NCBI GenBank assembly: GCA_946403075.1
Contig: CAMIYN010000001.1
Span: 71,014 to 131,280 of the forward strand
DNA: 60,267 nucleotides
Origin: an uncultured Lachnospiraceae bacterium
GTDB lineage: Bacteria > Bacillota > Clostridia > Lachnospirales > Lachnospiraceae
Reading direction: 5' to 3'
Position numbers and translations under genes: made by a program. How positions within the stretch are numbered: position 1 is the stretch's first letter; every line of letters begins with the position of its first letter. This document shows positions 16,975-26,500 of the stretch, piece after piece. Below the pieces are notes generated by a model that was not told the DNA's origin, did not search any database, and saw nothing but the letters and a program-made list of their open reading frames with translations.

Positions 16975-17002
16975 TAAAAACAAGGAGTTTCCTCCTTGTT
17001 TT
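16975..17002 (-). terminator. intrinsic terminator after the ferredoxin gene
   Basis: The stem CAAGGAG / CTCCTTG is extended by A-T pairs, with a GAAA-type tetraloop on the minus strand. A T-rich run follows. It lies about 17 bases after the ferredoxin stop. Confidence 0.88.
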
Positions 17003-17018
17003 CCCTTGTCTTATTTTA

Positions 17019-17189
17019 TTATTCTTCTGAAATTGCATTTGATGGGCAATTTGCTTCACATGCTCCACAATCTATACAAGTGTCCTTATTTATTTCGTAT
17101 TTATCTGCTCCCTCTGTTATTGCTTCAACAGGACACTCTCCTGCACAAGTTCCACACTTTACACATTCATCACTAATAACTCTTGGCAT
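17019..17189 (-). CDS. 2[4Fe-4S] ferredoxin, 56 aa
   Basis: This short clostridial-type ferredoxin has two complete cluster-binding motifs: CVKCGTCAGECP and CIDCGACEANCP, each CxxCxxCxxxCP. The motifs are related by internal pseudo-twofold repetition. It carries low-potential electrons in anaerobic metabolism; NfnAB in this window is one plausible partner. The start ATG at 17189 has an excellent TAGGAGGTGG ribosome binding site. It follows the DUF1858 gene by 17 bases and is closed by a terminator, forming a two-gene transcript. Confidence 0.96.
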   Translation of the reverse strand: MPRVISDECVKCGTCAGECPVEAITEGADKYEINKDTCIDCGACEANCPSNAISEE

Positions 17190-17206
17190 ATAGCCACCTC
17201 CTAAAA

Positions 17207-17395
17207 TTATTTATTTATTTGTTCTAATATGCTTGATACATCGAGCCCATGCACCATACATGCCTCTTCCAATGTTTCCATAAGAGAAGAAGGACATCCT
17301 ATACAATGCATCCCAGCACTTGATAAAACATTAACTGCTTTATCAGAATCATCAGAGTTCAAAATTTCTGCAATCTTCATATCTTTAGTTACCAT
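17207..17395 (-). CDS. DUF1858-domain protein
   Basis: This 62-aa protein is made of a single DUF1858 domain: an N-terminal KDMKIAEIL helix, then SAGMHCIGCPSSLMETLEEAC with a CIGC pair, then a short helical tail. The family is found in anaerobes, often next to hybrid-cluster proteins, ferredoxins or redox enzymes. The CxxC pair suggests a redox or metal role, but no function is proven. The ribosome binding site GGGAGG is strong. The following gene is the 56-aa ferredoxin, supporting a link to electron transfer. Confidence 0.85.
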   Translation of the reverse strand: MVTKDMKIAEILNSDDSDKAVNVLSSAGMHCIGCPSSLMETLEEACMVHGLDVSSILEQINK

Positions 17396-17553
17396 ATGAT
17401 ACCTCCCATATACATATTTTTATAATTAATTAATGTTATATCAATAGTTATTTGTTGTATCCTACTTGGCATATGAATAAATCAAAATCGTAGGGGTAAA
17501 TTTTTCGTTTATTTTTTTAATATTTTTGTGCTGTCTCTTCCCCCACCTTACTT

Positions 17554-18279
17554 TTATAATAAATTTAATTTCTCAACTGCCTTCTCTTTTATTATAACCT
17601 GATAATGTTCTGAATAATATGCCAAATTATAATCAAGCCCTGCTATCTTCTCCCCATACTCTGCCAGAGTATTACAAATTTTATTGAAACTATCAAGAAA
17701 ACTTGCATCACTATAAGAAGGCAAACTTAACACGAGATAATAAATCTTATTTTTTTCATTTTTATATAATATGCTATCACAAACATTTGTCGTTATATGT
17801 TTACAAGCATCTGCTGCTTTATCTATGCTTCCAAAAGCAAATATTTTAACTATATCGCCATTTTTATTAGGTTTATCATCATTACTTGTCTCTACTTCTC
17901 TCAAATTATTTCCTCTCTGATTTTTGAGTTCTTCTTCAAGCCTGTCAAAGGCACCCTCCAAAACTTCAAAAAGAGATTGCATAGGCACTTGCTTCATAGG
18001 AGCAAATTTTGAAAATCTCACATCAAGCTCATCAGGAGCATCAACTTTTGTCAATATCACTTCTATTGCTCCCCCTTTTAAAGGTATTGCTTCTATCACG
18101 ATAGGGGTTCCATCCACAAAACCCAGCTCATCACTTGCTCTATTAATCATCTCTTCAAATAATTTTTTTGTTTTCATAGAGCCATAAGCCATATCGTCTA
18201 CATTTAATTGTCTCTGTGTTAATTCCTCTCTATCAATTAGACATCTTATTGAATTTTCACTAAGTCTCTCAAATTTCAT
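17554..18279 (-). CDS. mecA: adaptor protein MecA
   Basis: This 241-aa MecA-family adaptor delivers substrates to the ClpC/ClpP protease. The N-terminal substrate-recognition part reads MKFERLSENSIRCLIDREEL and LFEEMINRASDELGF, as in MecA/NegA proteins. After an acidic, Asn-rich linker (about residues 110-140) the C-terminal ClpC-binding domain follows, with SIDKAADACKHI and YNLAYYSEHYQVIIKEKAVEKLN. It is monocistronic with its own promoter. The bases up to the DUF1858 gene show no other gene, only a fragment GTAGGGG near 17492 resembling the end of the hairpin repeat. Confidence 0.88.
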   Translation of the reverse strand: MKFERLSENSIRCLIDREELTQRQLNVDDMAYGSMKTKKLFEEMINRASDELGFVDGTPIVIEAIPLKGGAIEVILTKVDAPDELDVRFSKFAPMKQVPMQSLFEVLEGAFDRLEEELKNQRGNNLREVETSNDDKPNKNGDIVKIFAFGSIDKAADACKHITTNVCDSILYKNEKNKIYYLVLSLPSYSDASFLDSFNKICNTLAEYGEKIAGLDYNLAYYSEHYQVIIKEKAVEKLNLL

Positions 18280-18298
18280 ATATTCTCCTAATTAAGCA

Positions 18299-18327
18299 AT
18301 TTTACTATATTATAATTTTTTTTTCAA
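18299..18327 (-). promoter_or_regulatory. sigmaA-type promoter of mecA
   Basis: On the minus strand TTGAAA and TAAAAT are separated by 17 bases. The -10 ends about 20 bases before the ATG, leaving a short leader with AGGAGA. Confidence 0.65.
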
Positions 18328-18379
18328 TAGTGCAGTTATAAAAATAGTGATATTTTTGTGAAATATTTTTTACGACAAA

Positions 18380-18402
18380 CTCTAATAATAGACATTTTAG
18401 AG
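18380..18402 (-). terminator. possible weak terminator after polC
   Basis: A 6-bp stem (CTCTAA / TTAGAG) with an 11-base loop lies just after the polC stop, followed on the minus strand by only TTTGTC. The short T run makes termination uncertain. Confidence 0.35.
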
Positions 18403-18408
18403 ATTTCC

Positions 18409-21400
18409 TTATTCATTTAATATATCCATTATTGTTTTTTCTTCTTTTTCCCTAATACTCTTTAATATTCCAAGTCTCTCCATTTCTTTTATAACACTTG
18501 TATTTAATTTCCCTCTCTTTCTCAAATCTTCCTTTGACTGAAATGGAGCCTTTTTTGCCTCTTCACAAAATGTATTTGCTGTCACACTACTAATACCATT
18601 TATACTTGTAAGTCCTGCCATAATCTTTCCATCAACCACTGTATAATCTTCTGCTTTTGCTTTATAAATATCCATTTCTTTCCACTCAATCCCCCGAACA
18701 AGCATTTCTTCTGTAACCTTTAATAGCATTCCAAGTGATATTGCTTTATCTTCACTCATTTCATCATTATCTTCTTTATTATATTCATCTACTGACCCTG
18801 CCATTTCTCTAATCTTTTTCATATTATATCTAAGAGTTTCCAAATCTGTGCACATCAAACTATAGTCAGCACTATTTTTGTTGTTCGTTGCAGAAAAAAA
18901 AGCAGTATAAAATGCTACTGGGTAATGCACCTTATAATAGGCAATCCTAAGAGAAGTTACCACATAAGCTGCTGCATGTGCTTTAGGAAATAAATATTTT
19001 ATTTTTTTACAAGAATCTATATACCAATCAGGAACAGAAACTTTTTTCATATCATCAATATATTTATCTGTAAGTCCTGCCCCCTTCCTTACCTTTTCCA
19101 TTATGTCAAATGCCTCTTGCTTATTCATTCCTTTTTCAATTAGATATAACATTATATCATCTCTACAACAAGCACACTCACTTATTTTTGCCACATTATT
19201 TAAAACTAATTCTCTAATATTTCCTTGCCACACATTAGTCCCATGTGCAAGCCCTGAAATCCTAATTATATCTGCCACATTTTGTGGCTTTGCTTCCTTT
19301 ACAAGATTCATTGCAAAATTTGTTCCAAATTCTGGTATAGCAAGACATCCAAGTGTAAGTCCCTTTATATCACCATTTTTTATTCCTAAACTATCCAATC
19401 CCTTAAACAAATCTATTACTTCTTTTTCATAAAAAGGAACTGTGAGAGGATTAACTCCTGTTAAATCTTGTAAAATTTTCAAAAACACCAAAGTCGTGTG
19501 ACCTAATATGTCAAGTTTTAATAAATTTTCATCAATTTTATGATAATCAAAATGTGTAGAAACTTCATCATCCATTTTATTTGCTGGATGGTTTATCGGT
19601 GTAAAGGTATATATATATTCATCCTTTGGAACCACCACCATACCACCTGGATGAGTTCCAGTAGTTCTCTTTACATCACGAAGTCCTGTCTTTTCTCTGT
19701 TATATTCAACTCTTCTCTTATTTGTATTATTTTCTTCATTAAATTTTTCAACATAACTAAATGCAGTCTTATCTGCAACAGTTAAAACCGTTCCCGATTT
19801 GATTGCATGATCTGCTCCAAAAAATTCTCTCGTAAACTGATGCACTCTTGACTGATACCTTGCACTAAAATTCAAATCAATATCTGGTTCTTTTGCCTTT
19901 CCACCATCAATCCCCAAAAAGGTATCAAATGGAATATTGGCTCCATCCTTTAACATTTTTTCGCCACATATAGGACAGACCATATCTGGCATATCAAACC
20001 CAGTCTCAGTTTGATATTTGTTTGTCCTTTCATCATATATTACTTTTTTGCAATTAGGACATAAATAATGTGCTGGCAAAGGATTTACCTCAGACACACC
20101 TATTAGATTTGCAACAAAAGAAGAACCTACTGAACCTCTTGAACCCACATACCAACCATTATCCATAGAGTTGTCTATTAATCTTTTAGCAGTTATATAG
20201 AGAACACTATATCCATTATCAATAATTTTACTCAACTCTTTTTCTAATCTCTCTATAAATTCTTTTGGAGGATTGTCTCCATATCTATTTTTAATTTCAT
20301 CATAACACCTATTTTTTAGCTCTTCATCACTCCCCTCAATTCTTGGGGGACATTTGTCAAGCCTTATAGGGAGAACATTATCTTCTATCATATCATTTAT
20401 CAAATTTGTATTTTTAATAACTACTTCATATGCCTTTTCATTTCCCAAGTATTCAAACTCTTTTAACATTTCATCAGTAGTCCTAAAATACAAATCTTCT
20501 ACCCCAACGATTTCTTCCATTGTTTCTTCTGTTCTAATAACTCTTCCCTCTTTATCAATATTTTTCTTTTGATGCTCTATTCCATACCGTAGCATTGTCC
20601 TATATATTTTATCTTCTTTATCTACATAATGACTATCACAAGTTGCTATAACAGGTTTATCAAGTTTTTCCCCCAACTCAATTACTTTTTTATTTAAATC
20701 TTGTAAATCCTCTATAGTATTAATATTATTATCTTCTGCAAGCAAAAAGGAATTATTACCAAGTGGTTGTATTTCAAGATAATCATAAAACTTTGCCATC
20801 TCCAATAACTCCCCATCATTTCTACCATCCTTTATAGCCTCCATTAATTCACCTTTTACACAGGCAGAACCCAATATTAATCCATCTCTATACTTCATTA
20901 TATTGGATTTTGTCATCTTTGGCTTACGGTAAAAATAGTCTACATAACTATCTGATATTAATTTATATAGATTTACTCTCCCTACATCATTTTTTGCAAG
21001 AAGTATAATATGATTTGCTTTTTGCTTTCGTATTGACTCTTTTTGGGGGCTAAACAATGTATTTACTTCACAAAAATCATTTATCTGTTCTAATGTATTT
21101 CCCAACAAATATTTATACATTTCATATGTTATGTCTACTCTGTTTTGCAAAATATCAAATTCTGTAACATTTAATTTTAAAAATTTACTTACAGATTTTA
21201 GGTTGGTTGTCTTTACTATATCTGTAAGTCTAAGTAAATTGCTTATGTCAAAAACATTTTTGTCAAATTCTATATTGTACTCTCTAAATCTCTCTTGCAA
21301 AAATTTATAAATAAAACTTGATTGAAAAGTTATTATGCATTTTGTATCTTTCAAAAATTCCCATAATTCTCTTATGACTACATCTTCTGTATCTGCATTT

Positions 21401-22962
21401 TTTAAATCGTAATCACTTATTCCATATTTTTTCTTTATTACAAAATCTATTGGCTTTTTGGGATTGATTATTTTATTAAATTCAGCAACTACATCTTTTT
21501 TAATCATTTTTACTGCTCTTATTTGCAACAACTTATCTCTTTTGAAATTATAGCCTGTAGTGTTTATATCAATTAGAACTGTAGCTTCATTTATATCTAT
21601 TTTTTCATTTGCTCTCTTTAAATTTTTATCAAGAAAACTATATACTTCATCATTTACAAGATAACCCTCAACTCCAATTATCAATTTTAAATTTTTCTTT
21701 TTAGATTTTATATACTTATATGCACCAGGAAGACCATGTATACATCCATGATCAGTTATTGCAAGGGCTTTCATTCCAAATTTTATCGCAGCTTCAATAT
21801 AATCTTCTACTGCACCTACCCCATCCATTTCGCTATATTTAGTATGAGCATGAAATTCTATTCTCTTTTCTACACTTGTATCTTCCCTATTAGTTACAAA
21901 CAATATATAATTGTCATCATCTGTCCTCCCTTTAATCTCTACATAATCAGTAGCACCAACTATTTTTATAGATTTTATATGCTCAATCATCAATTCTTTA
22001 TAATAAGAATCATGCTTTATTTCAGCTCTAATAGCGAGCTTAACACCTTTTTTTATTCTCTTTTTTATTATTTTTTCTGCTTCATCAGCACTATCTGGCT
22101 TTACAAAAATTATACAAAATATTGAATCTTTTTCGTCAGTCAAAGAAATCAAGCACTTCAAATAATTACTTTTTGCTGTCCTATTTACTTCTATGTCAAA
22201 AACTGTCCCTACAACTACTACATCACTCTCTTCATTTACAATTTCTGATATTTTAATTTCTTTCTTGCCACTAACCAAAACTTTCCCAAATATATTTTCA
22301 TCTTCGTCATAAAATATGTTTTTTCTATACTTATTTTCTGCCGTTGTTCCCTTTTTAAAACCTATCAATTCGCTTTCTTCATTTACCTTTTTTTCATCTT
22401 GCCATACTCTTTCATCCAGCTTTTCTTCTTCTATTTTTCTTATTATAAAATCTTTTTCTCTCTCTATATCATTTTTTATAGTTAGATTTATTGAAATATT
22501 ATATCTTTCCTTAAAAAAATTACTTAAATATTCTTTTAATTCTGCTATTTTTTGATTTAAAACATCACTATTAATAATACCAAATGTAATTTCTCTATTT
22601 TCATCATCAATAGAAATTTTTGCTTTGTTAAATACTATAAATAAAAGTTTATCTATTCCTTGCAACTCCTGTTTTATAGTTTCTTTTTCATATTCAATTA
22701 TATCTGATATTTTATATTCTTCTTCAAGTTCATACCTAATTTTGATTTTTACATTTACTTTTTTATCCTTAAAAGCATTTTCTTTAAAATTAACCCTCAA
22801 TCTATCCAATATTTCATATGGCAAAATTTCTTTTGACACAACAAAAAAAACATAAGAAGTCATATCCTTGCTTCTTGTTATTTTTTCTACTACTGCATCT
22901 TCCAAATACTTTTTATCAAAATCTGATATCTTGAGAAAATCTATATCACATATTTTTTTCAA
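18409..22962 (-). CDS. polC: DNA polymerase III alpha subunit, PolC type, with a degenerate exonuclease domain
   Basis: This 1,517-aa replicative polymerase of low-GC Gram-positives has, in order: an N-terminal domain, an OB fold (about 225-335), a split PHP domain with apparent metal ligands (HAH 371-373, DH 404-405, Glu432, later CDSHYVD), an inserted exonuclease-fold region (about 455-620), the polymerase palm with RGSVGSS and the catalytic PDIDLNFS, and HhH/C-terminal domains (SGLAHGTNVW, KAHAAAYVV). In ordinary PolC the exonuclease reads DxETTG, then NASFD, then HRAxxD. Here these are DINTTG (465-470), QSSFI (547-551) and NRVDIT (607-612), so most DEDDh residues are missing. Its start overlaps the phosphodiesterase gene by 17 bases. 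Confidence 0.95.
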   Translation of the reverse strand: MKKICDIDFLKISDFDKKYLEDAVVEKITRSKDMTSYVFFVVSKEILPYEILDRLRVNFKENAFKDKKVNVKIKIRYELEEEYKISDIIEYEKETIKQELQGIDKLLFIVFNKAKISIDDENREITFGIINSDVLNQKIAELKEYLSNFFKERYNISINLTIKNDIEREKDFIIRKIEEEKLDERVWQDEKKVNEESELIGFKKGTTAENKYRKNIFYDEDENIFGKVLVSGKKEIKISEIVNEESDVVVVGTVFDIEVNRTAKSNYLKCLISLTDEKDSIFCIIFVKPDSADEAEKIIKKRIKKGVKLAIRAEIKHDSYYKELMIEHIKSIKIVGATDYVEIKGRTDDDNYILFVTNREDTSVEKRIEFHAHTKYSEMDGVGAVEDYIEAAIKFGMKALAITDHGCIHGLPGAYKYIKSKKKNLKLIIGVEGYLVNDEVYSFLDKNLKRANEKIDINEATVLIDINTTGYNFKRDKLLQIRAVKMIKKDVVAEFNKIINPKKPIDFVIKKKYGISDYDLKNADTEDVVIRELWEFLKDTKCIITFQSSFIYKFLQERFREYNIEFDKNVFDISNLLRLTDIVKTTNLKSVSKFLKLNVTEFDILQNRVDITYEMYKYLLGNTLEQINDFCEVNTLFSPQKESIRKQKANHIILLAKNDVGRVNLYKLISDSYVDYFYRKPKMTKSNIMKYRDGLILGSACVKGELMEAIKDGRNDGELLEMAKFYDYLEIQPLGNNSFLLAEDNNINTIEDLQDLNKKVIELGEKLDKPVIATCDSHYVDKEDKIYRTMLRYGIEHQKKNIDKEGRVIRTEETMEEIVGVEDLYFRTTDEMLKEFEYLGNEKAYEVVIKNTNLINDMIEDNVLPIRLDKCPPRIEGSDEELKNRCYDEIKNRYGDNPPKEFIERLEKELSKIIDNGYSVLYITAKRLIDNSMDNGWYVGSRGSVGSSFVANLIGVSEVNPLPAHYLCPNCKKVIYDERTNKYQTETGFDMPDMVCPICGEKMLKDGANIPFDTFLGIDGGKAKEPDIDLNFSARYQSRVHQFTREFFGADHAIKSGTVLTVADKTAFSYVEKFNEENNTNKRRVEYNREKTGLRDVKRTTGTHPGGMVVVPKDEYIYTFTPINHPANKMDDEVSTHFDYHKIDENLLKLDILGHTTLVFLKILQDLTGVNPLTVPFYEKEVIDLFKGLDSLGIKNGDIKGLTLGCLAIPEFGTNFAMNLVKEAKPQNVADIIRISGLAHGTNVWQGNIRELVLNNVAKISECACCRDDIMLYLIEKGMNKQEAFDIMEKVRKGAGLTDKYIDDMKKVSVPDWYIDSCKKIKYLFPKAHAAAYVVTSLRIAYYKVHYPVAFYTAFFSATNNKNSADYSLMCTDLETLRYNMKKIREMAGSVDEYNKEDNDEMSEDKAISLGMLLKVTEEMLVRGIEWKEMDIYKAKAEDYTVVDGKIMAGLTSINGISSVTANTFCEEAKKAPFQSKEDLRKRGKLNTSVIKEMERLGILKSIREKEEKTIMDILNE

Positions 22963-23527
22963 CTAAGCTATCCTCTTTATATATCATATCCGTCGCATCT
23001 TTTAATAAATCTAAAAATTTAAATTTTTTATCTTCATATATTACTGCACTATGGCAAGAATTTTGTTTTGGTATTGATACTGAGCCACAATTTACATATA
23101 CATAATTTTCATATCTCACAAAGCAAGGCACATGGAAATGTCCATTTAGCAAAACATCTATTCCTTTAAATGATGGTAATTTGTTTTCATTATAGATATG
23201 TCCATGTGTCGCAAAAAAATTATAATTATCTATATTAATAATTGTATTATCCTGCATTATAGGAAAATCCAACAAACTTTGGTCAACTTCTCCATCACAA
23301 TTACCTCTAACTGCTATTATTTCATTTGCAAGACTATTTAAAATTTCTGCTACTTTTTTTACTTCATAACCATTTGGCAAATCATTTCTTGGTCCATGAT
23401 ACAAAATATCTCCAAGTAAAATCAATGTATCACAATTTTCTCTCTTATATGCATCAAGCATTTTCTCTACATAAAAACTACTCCCATGTAAATCAGATGC
23501 TATCATAATTTTTTTTAATTTATTCAT
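22946..23527 (-). CDS. YfcE/MJ0936-type metallophosphodiesterase
   Basis: This 193-aa calcineurin-like phosphoesterase has the ordered metal motifs ASDLHGS (D-x-H), LLGDILYHGP (GD), RGNCDGEVD (GNCD), THGHIY (GH) and NGHFHVP (GHxH). The YfcE subfamily cleaves phosphodiesters in vitro; its physiological substrate is unsettled. It starts nine bases after the stop of the giant surface-protein gene and overlaps polC, so it may be read partly from the very long upstream transcript. No separate promoter is evident in the nine-base gap; one could lie inside the end of the giant gene. Confidence 0.9.
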   Translation of the reverse strand: MNKLKKIMIASDLHGSSFYVEKMLDAYKRENCDTLILLGDILYHGPRNDLPNGYEVKKVAEILNSLANEIIAVRGNCDGEVDQSLLDFPIMQDNTIINIDNYNFFATHGHIYNENKLPSFKGIDVLLNGHFHVPCFVRYENYVYVNCGSVSIPKQNSCHSAVIYEDKKFKFLDLLKDATDMIYKEDSLVEKNM

Positions 23528-23535
23528 ATATAAAA

Positions 23536-26500
23536 CTAACCACCATTTTTTATCTGTTTAACTATATTTAATACATTTGTTAAATAATTATTCTGCATAC
23601 CGAATGAATAACTTGCTCCCATTACTTGATTATTATATGTCATAGCACTTAATTGAGAAATTATTGCTGAGTCATTATTCCACACACTTTCTTTTGCAAA
23701 ATGCAATACATTAGAGCCAAGCTGCTCTGTTAAATCTCTACTTATCAATACTGATTGAACTTTTGGTTCTGTTGTTGGACTTCCTTGTAATAGTGTCCCA
23801 TCTTCTCCAAAATACAAACTCTTTCCATCTATATACTGCCAACCTTTAACCATTGCACCTTTTGTCTGGTCGTTTGCATTACTTAAATAATAATATTTTC
23901 CATTATTAACAACCCAACCTGTAACCATATTGCCTGCTGCATCAAATAGATACCAATTATTTTGATTATTAGAATCTAATTTAAACCAACCTGATACATA
24001 ATACTCTTTTGCACCTGTTGCTGATACATCAAAATGTTTCCAATTATTCGTTGTAGGGTCATACTCCCAGTTTCCACCAGATAGATTTGAATTATTGTTG
24101 TTATATGTTTGGAGCATCGCAAGAACATTATTATTTTGATATCCACCTATTATTTGTCCATTGACTTGCATTAAATTTCCATCTGTATTAAATAAATAAC
24201 TATTTCCATTTATATATTGATTTCCTGTAACCATATAGCCAGCATTATTATTTGTTTCTAAGTAATAATTTTTATTATTTAATGTTATCCAACCAGTAGC
24301 CATATCACCCGTTTGAGTGTCAAAGTAATACCAACGGTCTCCACCATTATATCTTATATAATTCCATCCTGTCAATTTTCCATATGTATTTGAATTTGCT
24401 TGCCACTTATTTGTGACAGGATTAATATTCCACAAAACATCTGAAACTGGTTGTGTATAAATTGAATTTCCAGATGGCTCATTTTGTCTAACTCCTACTG
24501 ATGAGTTTATTTGATTATTCATATTATTAGATAAATCTGGTATAACTTGGTCTCCAATAGATACAACAACAGGATAGCTACCATTTGCACCAAATCCAGA
24601 GTTATTGTTAAACATTCCATTATTATTTAATGTTCCAACTATTGTTATATTTTGTGGTAATGGAACAGAAGAATTTTGAGTGTTTGTGTTTGTATTTGTA
24701 TTTGTATTTGTAAAGTAATTTGAAGGAAGCCTATTTGAGCCACCACTTCCTCCTCTATTTCCACTTGACGAACTCACCTTTACCCAAATTGCATAGAGAT
24801 TTATAGTTTCACCTTCTTTTGCCAAGTCTTTATACTCTACATCTAATCCATATCTTGTGCCATTTCCACTCGAAGCAGAGTTAAATGAATTTAATGAATA
24901 ACTTGAACCTGCATCAAATACAGCCGTAAATTTCACAACCTCTCCTACTCTCAAAGTGATTTCATATGTATTTTTATTATCTGCTGTAGTCCCTCTTCCA
25001 TTTGCATTTAGAATAATCGTGTATTTATCACCCAACCAATATGTGATAAATGTTACATCAACCATTTCATCATTTACTGTTCTTGCTGGAATTATTAATT
25101 CTCCTATATAACCTTTTGAAGTACTATCTGCAGATTTTTCTGGAACATATTGCCCTTGTCCCCAACCATCAAATTCATATTTATCTCTTGTAGGGATAGG
25201 GATTCGCACTTCTTGACCTACTCTTATAAATGTTGGCATATTTTCGAGTTGCAATTCTACTCCATCTTCTGTCACATATTTAATTTCAGCAAGTAATTTT
25301 TTACAAATTGGATATAAGACTGCATCTCCCCTACAAATTATACTTGAAACATTTGCAGAAGTTATTATATGAGATTGTGCTTCTGCATAAGTATTATAAT
25401 TTGTATTATCCTCTGTGAGAGACCATCCCCATATTTGATATACCTCATTTGAATAAGTCACATTTGGAACAGGTATGCTTCTATCATACACTACGGCAAG
25501 CGAAGTCGTCCCTACATTGGTTGTATTTGCTGGGAATTTATATTCCCAATAATATGTTAAATTTGTCCACACAGCATATACATCTATTATTGCCTCTTCT
25601 TGATTTGTAAGTGGAGTAACTGTATCGTCCTTACCTATAATAACTCCTGTGCTCGTTACCCAATGAGAAAATTCATAACCTTTTAATGTATACTGATTTT
25701 CATTTATTTTAGTTGCCGTATTTAATGGCATTAATTGATTTGGCATATTGCCTTCTACTATATTTGTATCGCCTACCTTTGGTGTTGCTGGTGTAGATTT
25801 GTTAAATCTAATATAATAGAAATTATCAAACTCATCCCACATCGCAATAAGTTCAACTGTCTTTCCTTGTTGATTTGTCAAGTTCTTGACAGTTGCACCA
25901 AGTTGGAACTTTGTATTTGGTATTTCTTCTCCATTTACAATTTCTCTCGCATAAACTGTTCCTTCACTATCTGTATCTGCATCCTTTATATACCAACCTA
26001 CTTGTTTATGCCCTGCCCAACTATATACTTCTCCTGGTAAAGTAAATGGGTTTCCGTAAGACACATTATTTGTGTTTGGTATTACTTGGCTTGCTTCATT
26101 TCCTGCTGCTCCAGTAGAATATGATACATTGTATGTGAGAGAAGTATAGTGTGCATAATATATTGTCTCATAAGCTATACTTGTCCATACCATATTTAAA
26201 TCAAGTGACTCTGCTGTTGGATCTGTTGGACTCTTTGTCCAAGCCACTACTGTATATCCCGGTCTTATAGGAGTAGGGAAACCATTTACAAAAGTTTTAT
26301 TTATAGGTTCATTTATGTCTACCAAATATTCCACACGATAAGATTCAATATTTCCCTCTACAAATTTTGCATCCGAAGCATTTGCTTCAAAAATAATTTT
26401 TCCTTGTGTTGGTAGATAAATTGCTGCAATCTTTGTCAACTCTTCATTTGTCCAAGCATTAGTTGTATCTAATTTATATTGAGCTTTTGCATTATCATAT

